Positions 16,388 to 23,995 of a stretch of 64,000 nucleotides of DNA are shown here, piece by piece (within the stretch, counting starts at the first letter, position 1; each line of letters starts with the position of its first letter). The DNA comes from Micromonospora sp. NBRC 110009 (GTDB lineage: Bacteria; Actinomycetota; Actinomycetes; Mycobacteriales; Micromonosporaceae), in assembly GCF_030518795.1 (NCBI RefSeq), contig NZ_CP130427.1:4216001-4280000 (forward strand). The letters run 5' to 3'. The notes below the pieces were generated by a model, which saw only the letters and a program-made list of their open reading frames with translations, did no database searches and was not told where the DNA came from. A program made the position numbers and the translations under genes.

Positions 16388-16821
16388 CCGCCGTCGCCGG
16401 CGACGGCTCCGGGCCGATGCCGGGTGGCGGCCCGATCGTCACCCGGCTCGGCTCGGGCGGGCCCTGGGAGGCCCGGTTCGGCTACTCGCGGGTGGTCCGG
16501 GTGGGGCCGCTGGCGCTCACCGCCGGCTGCACCTCGACGGTGGACGGCCGGGTGGCGCACGTGGGGGACGCCGCGGCGCAGACCGCCCAGGCGTTGCGGA
16601 TCGGCCTGGCCGCGCTCGCCGAGGTGGGCGCCGAGCCGGCCGACGTGATCCGGACCCGGATGTACGTGACCGACCGGAGCTACGCCGACGAGGTGGGCCG
16701 GGCCCACAACGCGGTGTTCGGGGCGGTCCGGCCGGCGGCGACGATGGTGGTGGTGGCCGGGCTGATCGACCCGGAGCACCTGGTCGAGGTCGAGTTGGAG
16801 GCGTACGTCGGCGAGCGGTGA
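16384..16821 (+). CDS. RidA-family (YjgF/YER057c/UK114) protein
   Basis: 145 residues from a GTG at 16384 overlapping the priA stop by four bases. After 18 Gly/Pro-rich residues the domain starts with GGPWEARFGYSRVVRVG. Family features include QTAQALRIGLAALAEVGA and the C-terminal MVVVAGLIDPEHLVEVELEA, with the conserved Arg in IRTRMYVTD near residue 98. RidA deaminates reactive enamines and imines produced by PLP enzymes. Trimeric and cytosolic in known cases. Coupling to priA places it in the his operon, perhaps protecting PLP enzymes such as HisC; that is inference. Confidence 0.87.
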   Translation: MTAVAGDGSGPMPGGGPIVTRLGSGGPWEARFGYSRVVRVGPLALTAGCTSTVDGRVAHVGDAAAQTAQALRIGLAALAEVGAEPADVIRTRMYVTDRSYADEVGRAHNAVFGAVRPAATMVVVAGLIDPEHLVEVELEAYVGER

Positions 16822-16867
16822 CCCGGCCGCTCCCGGTGTGGGCGCGGCCACCCCGCGGCCGATTAGA

Positions 16868-16896
16868 TTGTGCACAACTCAATTGGGCGCTACTGT
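16868..16896 (+). promoter_or_regulatory. Candidate ohrR promoter with palindromic operator
   Basis: The perfect palindrome TTGTGCACAA (16868-16877) supplies its first six bases as a -35 (TTGTGC); TACTGT lies 17 bases further at 16891-16896 and ends six bases before the ohrR GTG. An OhrR dimer on the palindrome would block the -35, giving autorepression lifted by organic peroxides. The further half-site CAATT at 16880-16884 may extend the operator. Confidence 0.5.
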
Positions 16897-16902
16897 TCGG
16901 GG

Positions 16903-17349
16903 GTGACCGATGACCTGGTACTGCGCCGGCAGGTGTGCTTCGCCCTCTACGCGGCGTCGCGCGCCCTCACCGACGTCTACCGGCCCATCCTCGACGAGCA
17001 CGGCCTGACCTACCCGCAGTACCTGGTGCTGCTGGTGCTCTGGGAGCGCGGCGACGACGCGCCCACGGTCTCCGAGCTGGGCAACCGGCTCCGACTGGAC
17101 TCCGGCACCCTCTCCCCGCTGCTGAAGCGGCTGGAGTCCGCCGGCCTGGTGGTGCGAACCCGCTCCCCGCGGGACGAGCGCCGGGTCGAGGTGGGCCTCA
17201 CCGCGCCGGGCCGGGCCCTGCGGGAGCGGATGGACGAGGTGCCGCGACGGGTGGCCCGCGCCACCGGCCTCACCGAGGCCGAGCTGGTCGGCCTGCGCGA
17301 CACCCTCACCCGGGTCACCGAGACGATCCACCGACAGAAGGAGCAGTGA
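16903..17349 (+). CDS. ohrR: OhrR, MarR-family organic peroxide sensor
   Basis: 148 residues from GTG 16903, chosen because the -10 ends six bases before it; an upstream in-frame start at 16870 would lie on the operator. Winged-helix MarR fold: VSELGNRLRLDSGTLSPLLKR is the recognition region, with RSPRDERRVEV in the wing. The N-terminal RRQVCFALYAASRALT carries the peroxide-sensing Cys at residue 12, as in OhrR, with the adjacent Tyr and Arg typical of the sensor. Immediate coupling to ohr identifies the subfamily. One-cysteine or two-cysteine mechanism: only this N-terminal Cys is present, so the one-Cys type is expected. Confidence 0.92.
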   Translation: MTDDLVLRRQVCFALYAASRALTDVYRPILDEHGLTYPQYLVLLVLWERGDDAPTVSELGNRLRLDSGTLSPLLKRLESAGLVVRTRSPRDERRVEVGLTAPGRALRERMDEVPRRVARATGLTEAELVGLRDTLTRVTETIHRQKEQ

Positions 17350-17354
17350 CCACC

Positions 17355-17780
17355 ATGCAGGTGCTCTACACCGCGTCCGCGCGGGCGACCGGGGACGGCC
17401 GGGACGGCCGGGTCCGCACCTCCGACGGCACCCTGGAGCTGGACCTGGCGATCCCGAAGGAGATGGGCGGCGCCGGTGGCGCGGCCAACCCCGAGCAGCT
17501 CTTCGCCGCCGGCTACGCGGCCTGCTTCCACTCGGCGCTGCGACTCGTCGCCCGCAAGGCCAGGGCGGACGTCTCCGGCTCCGTCGTCGAGGCCGAGGTG
17601 GGCATCGGCCCGAACGGCAGCGGTGGCTTCGGCCTGACCGTCACCCTCGTGGTGGACCTGCCCGCCGTCGAGCGGACCGCCGCCGAGCAGCTCGTCGCGC
17701 AGGCCCACCAGGTCTGCCCGTACTCGAACGCGACCCGGGGCAACATCGAGGTCGCCCTCACCGTCCGGGAGTCGCGGTGA
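17355..17780 (+). CDS. ohr: Organic hydroperoxide resistance protein
   Basis: 141 residues from ATG 17355, eleven bases after GAAGGAG; a GTG at 17346 overlapping the ohrR stop is a less likely start because it would leave only two bases of spacing. The two redox cysteines are present: AACFHSAL (Cys 57) and VCPYSNATRGN (Cys 121). Ohr is a dimeric, lipoyl-dependent thiol peroxidase that reduces organic hydroperoxides. MQVLYTASARATGDGR is the usual N-terminus. It is in one transcript with ohrR and the next reductase gene (GTGA overlap). Confidence 0.95.
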   Translation: MQVLYTASARATGDGRDGRVRTSDGTLELDLAIPKEMGGAGGAANPEQLFAAGYAACFHSALRLVARKARADVSGSVVEAEVGIGPNGSGGFGLTVTLVVDLPAVERTAAEQLVAQAHQVCPYSNATRGNIEVALTVRESR

Positions 17781-18775
17781 CCACCAACCGGGAGATCCAC
17801 CTGGCCTCGCGCCCGCAGGGCTGGCCGACCGGGGACAACTTCCGCCTCGTCAACGCCGAGGTGCCGACGCCGGGCCCGGGCCAGCTCCTGGTCCGCAACC
17901 AGTTCATGTCGGTCGACCCGTACATGCGCGGCCGGATGAACGACGTGAAGTCCTACGTGCCGCCGTTCCAGCTCGACGCCCCGCTCGACGGCGGCGCGGT
18001 CGGCGAGGTGGTGGCCAGCGAGGCCGACGGGTTCCGGCCCGGCGACACCGTGCTGCACGGTCTGGGCTGGCGCGAGTACGCGCTGCTCGACGCCAAGGCG
18101 GCGCGCAAGGTCGACCCGACCCTCGCCCCGGTCACCGCCTACCTCGGGGTGCTCGGCATGACCGGGCTCACCGCGTACGCGGGCCTGCTCGACGTGGCCG
18201 CCATGCAGCCGGGCGAGACCGTCTTCGTCTCCGGCGCGGCCGGCGCGGTGGGCAGCATGGTCGGCCAGATCGCCAAGCTGCGCGGCGCGGCCCGGGTGGT
18301 CGGTAGCGCCGGCTCGCCGGCCAAGGTCGAGCGGCTCCGGGCGCTCGGCTTCGACGCCGCCTTCGACTACCACGACGGCCCCGTCAGGGACCAGCTCAAG
18401 GCCGCCGCCCCGGACGGGATCGACGTGTACTTCGACAACGTCGGCGGCGAGCACCTGGAGGCCGCCATCGGGGCGATGAACCTGCACGGCCGGGCCGCCA
18501 TCTGCGGCATGATCGCGCAGTACAACGCCACCGAGCCGCCGGCCGCCCCGCGCAACCTGGCGCTGCTGATCGGCAAGCGGCTCACCCTGCGCGGCTTCCT
18601 CGTCGGCGACCACGGTCACCTGCGCGAGCAGTTCGTCCATGAGACGGCCGGCTGGCTGCGCGACGGGAAGATCTCGTACGACGAGACGGTGATCGACGGC
18701 ATCGAGAACGCCCCGGAGGCGTTCCTCGGCCTGCTGCGCGGGGAGAACCTGGGCAAGATGCTCGTCCGGGTGTGA
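17777..18775 (+). CDS. NADP-dependent MDR oxidoreductase (PTGR/CurA type)
   Basis: 332 residues from a GTG at 17777 overlapping the ohr stop. Medium-chain reductase of the leukotriene B4 12-hydroxydehydrogenase/CurA branch, without catalytic zinc ligands: SVDPYMRGRM near residue 47, GMTGLTAYAGL near 130, and the Rossmann motif VSGAAGAVGSMVGQIAKLRG. The NADP-binding tail GSAGSPAKVERL and YFDNVGGEHLEA follow. Members reduce alpha,beta-unsaturated carbonyls, which arise from lipid peroxidation, so pairing with ohr makes sense. The substrate is inferred from context. Confidence 0.88.
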   Translation: MTTNREIHLASRPQGWPTGDNFRLVNAEVPTPGPGQLLVRNQFMSVDPYMRGRMNDVKSYVPPFQLDAPLDGGAVGEVVASEADGFRPGDTVLHGLGWREYALLDAKAARKVDPTLAPVTAYLGVLGMTGLTAYAGLLDVAAMQPGETVFVSGAAGAVGSMVGQIAKLRGAARVVGSAGSPAKVERLRALGFDAAFDYHDGPVRDQLKAAAPDGIDVYFDNVGGEHLEAAIGAMNLHGRAAICGMIAQYNATEPPAAPRNLALLIGKRLTLRGFLVGDHGHLREQFVHETAGWLRDGKISYDETVIDGIENAPEAFLGLLRGENLGKMLVRV

Positions 18776-18790
18776 CCCCGGACTCGTTCG

Positions 18791-18820
18791 CGGCGGTCGG
18801 CCCGCTCGGGTCGGCCGCCG
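18791..18820 (+). terminator. Hairpin terminator after the ohr operon
   Basis: A 13-bp stem (CGGCGGTCGGCCC pairing with GGGTCGGCCGCCG, two G-U pairs in RNA) closes a GCTC loop 15 bases after the oxidoreductase stop. No T-tract. The hisF -10 follows 16 bases later. Confidence 0.55.
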
Positions 18821-18836
18821 TGCCGCGCCCGTTGGA

Positions 18837-18842
18837 TAGGCT
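18837..18842 (+). promoter_or_regulatory. -10 element for a leaderless hisF transcript
   Basis: TAGGCT ends six bases before the hisF ATG and there is no Shine-Dalgarno sequence. A hairpin terminator just upstream suggests hisF has its own promoter, separate from the main his operon. Confidence 0.5.
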
Positions 18843-18848
18843 CGCGAC

Positions 18849-19616
18849 ATGACGGTGGCGGTACGGGTGATCCCCTGTCTGGACGTGGACGCCGGGCGGG
18901 TGGTCAAGGGGGTCAACTTCCTCGACCTGCGCGACGCCGGCGACCCGGTCGAGCTGGCCGCGGCCTACGACCGGGCCGGCGCGGACGAGCTGACCTTCCT
19001 CGACGTCACCGCCTCCGCCAGCGACCGGGGGACCATGCTCGACGTGGTCCGGCGCACCGCCGAGTCGGTCTTCATCCCGCTCACCGTCGGCGGCGGCATC
19101 CGCCGGGTCGCCGACGTCGACACCCTGCTGCGGGCCGGCGCGGACAAGGTCGGGGTGAACACCGCCGCGATCGCCCGGCCGGAGCTGATCGCCGAGATCG
19201 CCGACCGGTTCGGCCGGCAGGTGCTGGTGCTCTCCCTCGACGTGCGGCGCGCCCCGGCGGGCACCACGCCGAGCGGCTTCGAGGTGACCACCCACGGCGG
19301 CCGCCGGGGCACCGGCCTCGACGCGGTGGAGTGGGCCCGGCGCGGCGCCGAGCTGGGCGCGGGGGAGATCCTGCTCAACTCGATGGACGCCGACGGCACC
19401 AAGACCGGCTTCGACCTGCCGCTGATCCAGGCCGTCCGGGAGGTCGTCGACGTGCCGGTGATCGCCAGCGGCGGCGCCGGCGCGGTGGCGCACTTCCCGC
19501 CGGCCGTCGGCGCGGGCGCCGACGCGGTGCTCGCGGCCAGCGTCTTCCACTTCGGCGAGCTGACCGTCGGCGAGGTCAAGGACGCCCTGCGCGGCGCCGG
19601 CCACCCGGTCCGCTGA
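18849..19616 (+). CDS. hisF: Imidazole glycerol phosphate synthase, cyclase subunit
   Basis: 255 residues from ATG 18849. (beta/alpha)8 barrel with the two catalytic aspartates: IPCLDVDAGRVVKGVNF (Asp 12) and VLSLDVRRA (Asp 131). PRFAR-binding loops TVGGGIRRV and ASGGAGAVAHF are intact. It uses HisH-derived ammonia to make imidazole glycerol phosphate and AICAR. A peroxide-defence cassette separates it from hisH, yet the two subunits must assemble one to one, so balanced expression from two promoters is implied. Confidence 0.97.
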   Translation: MTVAVRVIPCLDVDAGRVVKGVNFLDLRDAGDPVELAAAYDRAGADELTFLDVTASASDRGTMLDVVRRTAESVFIPLTVGGGIRRVADVDTLLRAGADKVGVNTAAIARPELIAEIADRFGRQVLVLSLDVRRAPAGTTPSGFEVTTHGGRRGTGLDAVEWARRGAELGAGEILLNSMDADGTKTGFDLPLIQAVREVVDVPVIASGGAGAVAHFPPAVGAGADAVLAASVFHFGELTVGEVKDALRGAGHPVR

Positions 19617-19644
19617 CCGGCCCGCCCGGCACCGACCGGGCCGG
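19617..19644 (+). terminator. Hairpin after hisF
   Basis: CCGGCCCG (19617-19624) and CGGGCCGG (19637-19644) form an 8-bp stem with a 12-base loop directly after the hisF stop. It lies between convergent genes, so it may work for both. Confidence 0.4.
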
Positions 19645-19682
19645 GTGCAGGATCGCCCCGGACGGCACGACGCGCGACCCGG

Positions 19683-20144
19683 TCAGGGCCGGCCGGAGTT
19701 GCCCTCCGGGGAGCGACGCGGCATCGGGATCGAGCGAACCACGTACTCCTGCACGGCGGCGGCGTGGTCGTCCTCGTCCAGGCTCCAGTCGGCCTCACCC
19801 GGCGTGTGCCGCCGGATCAGCGCGCCCTGCACGGTGTCCACCATGGTCCCCACCCCGGCGCTCGGCCGGGTGCGCCAGAGCTGCTCGCCGTCGGGGGTGA
19901 TCCGGAACCAGCCGTCGGAGACGGTGACCAGGCCGGCCCCGACGAGCCGCCGGACCGCGGTCTCCACCTCGTGCCGGTCGGGGATGGCCCGATTGAGGTG
20001 ATCGGCGGTGGACAGCACGTCAGCCAGGCGGACCCCCTCGGGCCGCCGGGTCGCGGCCGACCGGCGGTGCCGGCCGGCGCCGCTCGCGATCACCAGTGAG
20101 ACGAAGATCCAGGCGTCGGTCCAGCGCCATCCGTTCTCCCCCAT
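19683..20144 (-). CDS. Winged-helix domain protein of unknown function
   Basis: 153 residues from an ATG whose first base is 20144. After a short segment resembling a weak hydrophobic helix (DAWIFVSLVIAS), residues about 38-80 read as a winged helix: VRLADVLSTADHLNRAI, then EVETAVRRLVGAGLVTVS and the strand pair WFRITPDGEQLW. The second half has no recognised domain. Related proteins occur in Micromonospora and Streptomyces as I recall, without function. CATCAT ends six bases before the ATG, possibly a -10 of a leaderless transcript. Whether it binds DNA or is an adaptor fold is open. Confidence 0.68.
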   Translation of the reverse strand: MGENGWRWTDAWIFVSLVIASGAGRHRRSAATRRPEGVRLADVLSTADHLNRAIPDRHEVETAVRRLVGAGLVTVSDGWFRITPDGEQLWRTRPSAGVGTMVDTVQGALIRRHTPGEADWSLDEDDHAAAVQEYVVRSIPMPRRSPEGNSGRP

Positions 20145-20282
20145 GAACGAATGATGCCCGGCGTCGACGGCGGAGAAAACACCCGCTTTCGCCCTGGCAC
20201 GTCAGCGCAGCTCAGCGCGGTGCCGGCCGTCCCATCCCGTGGCCGTCGGCCCGCCCGCGGTGACGCTGGGTGCTCGGCGCCG

Positions 20283-20335
20283 GGTCCGGGCGCGCCGGGC
20301 GCCGACCGGCTCGGCCGGGCCGGTGCGCCCGGACC
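20283..20335 (-). terminator. Nested hairpin downstream of the YczE gene
   Basis: GGTCCGGGCGC (20283-20293) pairs perfectly with GCGCCCGGACC (20325-20335); inside it ACCGGC and GCCGGT form a second hairpin. It starts four bases after the stop of the minus-strand YczE gene, so it is probably its terminator. Confidence 0.55.
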
Positions 20336-20338
20336 GGG

Positions 20339-21007
20339 TCAGGCCGCCTCGCCGGCGGGCCGGGCGGCGCACCCCACCGCCGGCTCCGCGGCGGCCGGCT
20401 CCGCGGGCACCGCGAAGAGGGGGATGAACAGCTGGGCGAGCGGCCCGATGGCCAGCGCGTACGCGACGGTGCCGAGGCCGACCGTGCCGCCGAGCAGCCA
20501 GCCGAGCGCCAGCACGGTGACCTCGATGACGGTCCGGACCAGCCGGATCGAGCGGCCGGGGCGGCGGGCGACGTACCCGGTCATCAGGCCGTCACGCGGG
20601 CCGGGGCCGAGGGCCGCGCCCAGGTAGAGCCCGGTGGCCGCGCCGTTGGCGACGATCCCGACGACCAGCAGGCCGATCCGGACCGGCATCCCGTTGCCCT
20701 CCGGCAGCAGGGCCAGGGTGGCGTCCACCACCAGGCCGATCACCACGACGTTGCTGACCGTGCCGAGTCCGGGGCGTTGCCGCAGCGGGATCCAGAGCAA
20801 CAGTACGAGGGCGCCGACCGCGATGGTCACCGTGCCGATGGAGAACCCGGTCTGCCGGGCCAGCCCCTGGTGGAACACGTCCCACGGATCGAGGCCGAGC
20901 CCGGACCGGACCATCAGCGCCATGCTGACGCCGTAGAGGACGAGCCCGGCGTAGAGCTGGATGAGCCGCCGGGTCGGCCGGTACCGGAGATTGCCAATCG
21001 CTGCCAT
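20339..21007 (-). CDS. YczE/YitT-type membrane protein
   Basis: 222 residues from an ATG whose first base is 21007; an in-frame start at 21067 would overlap the divergent gene and its ribosome-binding site. Five membrane helices: about 14-33, 52-73, 80-100, 105-125 and 155-190. The family pattern MVRSGLGLDPWDVFHQGLA near residue 32 and ALGPGPRDGLMTG near 132 match YczE. The substrate is unknown. It is divergent from a MocR-type regulator; YczR/YczE pairs of exactly this kind are known in Firmicutes and actinobacteria, where the regulator is thought to control the membrane protein. Confidence 0.87.
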   Translation of the reverse strand: MAAIGNLRYRPTRRLIQLYAGLVLYGVSMALMVRSGLGLDPWDVFHQGLARQTGFSIGTVTIAVGALVLLLWIPLRQRPGLGTVSNVVVIGLVVDATLALLPEGNGMPVRIGLLVVGIVANGAATGLYLGAALGPGPRDGLMTGYVARRPGRSIRLVRTVIEVTVLALGWLLGGTVGLGTVAYALAIGPLAQLFIPLFAVPAEPAAAEPAVGCAARPAGEAA

Positions 21008-21097
21008 GCATGCCACCCTAGGGGCCAATCGGGGCCGTAACAGAGCCAATTTCGGAGGGGTGGCCATGACGAGTCAGGTGCGTGGCGTCCAATTGGC
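20993..21097. promoter_or_regulatory. YczE/MocR divergent control region with GCCAAT repeats
   Basis: GCCAAT occurs at 20993-20998, 21024-21029 and 21045-21050, i.e. 31 and 21 bases apart (three and two helical turns), and once inverted at 21092-21097 (ATTGGC). On the minus strand TAGGGT (21020-21015) ends seven bases before the yczE ATG; the middle repeat falls in that promoter's spacer. Same-face direct repeats are how MocR proteins bind. Confidence 0.45.
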
Positions 21098-22523
21098 GCG
21101 TCTCCTCGGTCAGTGGCACGCGCTTCCCGGCCGCCGGCGCAGTCCCGACTACGCCGCGCTCGCCGCCGCCGTCCGCGGCCTGCTCGCCGACGGCCGGCTC
21201 CCCCTCGGGGTGCGCCTGCCGGCCGAGCGGGAGCTGGCCGAGGCGCTGCGGATCAGCCGGACCACCGTCACCGCCGCCTACCGCGAGCTGCGCGAGAGCG
21301 GGCACCTGGCCAGCCGGCGGGGCGCCGGGAGCTGGACCATGCTCCCCGGCACGCACCGGGTGGCCAGCACCGGGCTCTGGACCCCGCTGGACGACCGGGA
21401 CATGATCGACCTGGGGGTGGCCGCGCTCTCCGCCCCGCCCCAGCTGGCGACCGCGGCCCGGGCGGCCGCCGAGGACCTGCCCCGCTACCTGGGCGGGGCC
21501 GGCTACCACCCGACCGGCATCATCGAGCTGCGCGAGGCGGTGGCCCGCTCGTACACCGAGCGGGGGCTGCCGACCAGCCCGGAACAGATCATGGTCACCA
21601 GCGGCACCCAGCACGCGCTCGACCTGGTGCTGCGGCTCGCCCTGTCGCCCGGCGGCGGGGTGCTGGTGGAGTCCCCCACCTACCCCAACGCGCTCGCCGC
21701 GCTCTCCGCCCGGCGGGCCCGGATCACCACCCACGGCCTCGCCGCCGACGGTGACGGCTGGGACGCCGACCTGCTGCTGGGCAGCATCCGGCAGAGCCGG
21801 CCGAAGCTCGCGTACCTGATCCCGGAGTTCCAGAACCCCACCGGCCACCTGATGGCGGCCGACCTGCGCGAGCGGCTGGTCGGCGCCGCCCACGCGGCCG
21901 GGACCGACCTGGTCGTCGACGAGTCCTTCGTGGATCTGCCGCTGGACGGCACCGAGCTGCCCCCGCCGGTCGCCACCTTCGACCGGCACAGCCGGGTGAT
22001 CAGCATCGGCGGGATGAGCAAGCCCTACTGGGGCGGGCTGCGGATCGGCTGGGTCCGCGCGTCCGCGCCCCAGGTGCAGCGGCTGGCCGCCGCCCGGGTG
22101 GGCGTCGACATGGCCAGCCCGGTGCTCGACCAGCTCGTCGCGGTGCACCTGCTCGCCGACGCGCCGGCCATCGTGGCCGCCCGGCGGACCCAGCTCGCCG
22201 CCCAGCGGGACGCCCTCGTCGGGGCGCTCGCCGAGCGGCTGCCCGACTGGCGGGTGGCCGCGCCGCGCGGCGGCGTCACGCTCTGGGTCGAGCTGGACGG
22301 CCCGATCTCCAGCGCCCTGGCCCGGGCGGCCGAGGAGGTCGGCGTACGCCTGGCGCCCGGACCACGGTTCGGTCTGGACGGCACCCTCGAGCGGTTCCTG
22401 CGGCTGCCCTTCACCCTGCCCGCCGCGGACCTGGTCGAGGCCGTCGGCCGGCTCGCCGCGGTGCGTTACGACCTGGACCGGACGGGCCGTCCGCAGTGGC
22501 GGGAGCCCTCGGTCATCGCCTGA
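21066..22523 (+). CDS. MocR-family (GntR/aminotransferase fusion) transcriptional regulator
   Basis: 485 residues from ATG 21066 with a GGAGGGG site. N-terminal GntR winged helix, about residues 25-90: LPAERELAEALRISRTTVTAAY and RESGHLASRRGAGSW. The C-terminal aminotransferase-like domain (about 110-465) keeps fold type I features: MVTSGTQHALDLVL, LIPEFQNPTGHLM, VVDESFVDLPLDG, and the PLP lysine in GGMSKPYWGGLRIG (about Lys 319). Such regulators sense PLP or amino compounds rather than catalyse transamination. Divergence from yczE indicates a YczR-like regulator of that membrane gene. Confidence 0.9.
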   Translation: MTSQVRGVQLARLLGQWHALPGRRRSPDYAALAAAVRGLLADGRLPLGVRLPAERELAEALRISRTTVTAAYRELRESGHLASRRGAGSWTMLPGTHRVASTGLWTPLDDRDMIDLGVAALSAPPQLATAARAAAEDLPRYLGGAGYHPTGIIELREAVARSYTERGLPTSPEQIMVTSGTQHALDLVLRLALSPGGGVLVESPTYPNALAALSARRARITTHGLAADGDGWDADLLLGSIRQSRPKLAYLIPEFQNPTGHLMAADLRERLVGAAHAAGTDLVVDESFVDLPLDGTELPPPVATFDRHSRVISIGGMSKPYWGGLRIGWVRASAPQVQRLAAARVGVDMASPVLDQLVAVHLLADAPAIVAARRTQLAAQRDALVGALAERLPDWRVAAPRGGVTLWVELDGPISSALARAAEEVGVRLAPGPRFGLDGTLERFLRLPFTLPAADLVEAVGRLAAVRYDLDRTGRPQWREPSVIA

Positions 22524-22577
22524 CCGCCGCGGGCCCCGATCCGGTACGGTTCCGTGGGTTCGGCGCCGGTCCGGTCG

Positions 22578-22610
22578 CCGTTCCCCACAGACTGCCCGGG
22601 TGGGGAACGG
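22578..22610 (+). repeat. 10-bp inverted repeat spanning the LtrA start codon
   Basis: CCGTTCCCCA (22578-22587) and TGGGGAACGG (22601-22610) are perfect inverted copies 13 bases apart. The right arm begins with the second base of the GTG start (22600). It may terminate the upstream regulator transcript or hide the start codon in a hairpin. Confidence 0.6.
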
Positions 22611-23913
22611 CGGCGGTACCCGGTGGTCGCGGGCGGTCCGGCCCGGCGCACCGGGGTCCCGGACCACCCGGCTGGAGCTCTTCTACGACCTGGTGTTCGT
22701 CCTGGCGTTCCTCAGCGACACCAGCCTGACCGCCACCCACCCCAGTCCGGCCAACCTCTACCGCTTCCTGCTGGTGCTGGCGCTGCTCTGGTGGTGCTGG
22801 ACCGGCTTCGCCGGGCTGGGCAATGTGGTCCGGGCCGACCAGGGCGTGCTGCCACTGGTCGGCTTCGTCACGATCGCCGCCACCTTCCTGCTGGTGCTGA
22901 GCACGCCGGGAGCGTTCGCCGACATCCCGGGCGGACTGCACGGGCCGGTGGTGTTCGCCCTCTGCTACTTCGTGATCCGCGCCGCGCAGCTCGTGGTGTT
23001 CGGTTGGGTGGCCCGCGACGATCCGGACCGCCGCCGGCGACTGCTGTGGCTCGCGCTCCTGCCGGTGGTGGCCACCGCGCTCCTGATCACCGCCGGGACG
23101 GTGCCGCCGCGGATGGCCGACCGACCCACGGCGATCGCACTTCAGCTCGCGCTCTGGACCGTGGCGTTGCTGATCGAGTACGTGGGCGGGGTGATCCTGG
23201 CCCGGCCGTGGTGGGTGGTGCTCTCCGCCGGGCACTGGGCGGAACGGCACGCCCTCATGGTGCTGATCGCCCTCGGCGAGTCGATCATCGCGCTGGGTCT
23301 CGGGCCGAAGTTCCTCAGCGGCCTGCCGCTCACCGTGCCGGTGGTGATCGGTGCCGTGCTCGGCATCGCGATCGTGGCGGTGCTCTGGTGGGCGTACTTC
23401 GACACCCTGGCGTTCGCCCTCGAGCAGAAGCTGCACCAGACGCGGGATCCGGACGCCCGGGTCCGGGTGGCCCGGGACGTCTACACGTACCTGCACCTGC
23501 CGCTGATTGCCGGGATCATCATCTTTGCCCTCGGCCTCAAGGACCTGCTCGGCGAGGCGGCCCAGCCGGATTCGCCGGCGTGGGGTCTGCCGCTGGGCGG
23601 CTTCTGGATCAGCGTGCTCTACGGCGGGGTCGCGCTCTACCTGCTCAGCCTCGCCGCTTGCGCGCTGGTGGGGCTGCACACCGTGCGCTGGCCGGTGCTG
23701 GTGGCGGTGGTGGCGATTGTCGCGGTGGCCCCGCTGGCCGCCCTGCTGCCCGAGCTGATCGCCCTCGTCGTGCTGGCGGTGCTCACCGTGACCGCCGTGG
23801 TGGTGGAGACGCGGAGCGAGGACGGCCGGCGGCGGCAGATCCGGCAGCTCGCCCTGGAGGAGCAGCTCGCCGCCGAGGAGGAACAGAGCCGGTGGCGCCA
23901 ACGCCACCTGTGA
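22600..23913 (+). CDS. LtrA-family (low-temperature requirement A) membrane protein
   Basis: 437 residues from GTG 22600; it is the only plausible in-frame start before the conserved TRLELFYDLVFVLAF. That signature at residue 24 onward defines LtrA. About eleven hydrophobic helices fill the protein, with WWAYFDTLAFALEQ and ERHALMVLIALGESIIALG as further family motifs. The last 40 residues are a charged Glu/Arg helix. LtrA was named from a Listeria cold-growth mutant; the biochemical role is unknown. Helices and charged residues suggest a transporter or channel. Confidence 0.9.
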   Translation: MGNGGGTRWSRAVRPGAPGSRTTRLELFYDLVFVLAFLSDTSLTATHPSPANLYRFLLVLALLWWCWTGFAGLGNVVRADQGVLPLVGFVTIAATFLLVLSTPGAFADIPGGLHGPVVFALCYFVIRAAQLVVFGWVARDDPDRRRRLLWLALLPVVATALLITAGTVPPRMADRPTAIALQLALWTVALLIEYVGGVILARPWWVVLSAGHWAERHALMVLIALGESIIALGLGPKFLSGLPLTVPVVIGAVLGIAIVAVLWWAYFDTLAFALEQKLHQTRDPDARVRVARDVYTYLHLPLIAGIIIFALGLKDLLGEAAQPDSPAWGLPLGGFWISVLYGGVALYLLSLAACALVGLHTVRWPVLVAVVAIVAVAPLAALLPELIALVVLAVLTVTAVVVETRSEDGRRRQIRQLALEEQLAAEEEQSRWRQRHL

Positions 23914-23914
23914 C

Positions 23915-23936
23915 CCGGCCGCCGTCCGGCGGCCGG
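23915..23936. terminator. First of two tandem terminator hairpins, LtrA/FadD junction
   Basis: CCGGCCGCC and GGCGGCCGG form a perfect 9-bp stem with a GTCC loop, directly after the LtrA stop (TGA 23911-23913). Confidence 0.6.
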
Positions 23937-23943
23937 AAACGCG

Positions 23944-23983
23944 CCGACGGCCGTGCCCCGGGACGGTGGGGCACGGCCGTCGG
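23944..23983. terminator. Second, stronger terminator hairpin, LtrA/FadD junction
   Basis: A 16-bp perfect stem (CCGACGGCCGTGCCCC with GGGGCACGGCCGTCGG) around an 8-base loop lies between two convergent genes and can serve both strands. The FadD stop (TAA on the minus strand) is 13 bases away. Confidence 0.75.
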
Positions 23984-23995
23984 GCGCTAGGGGAC

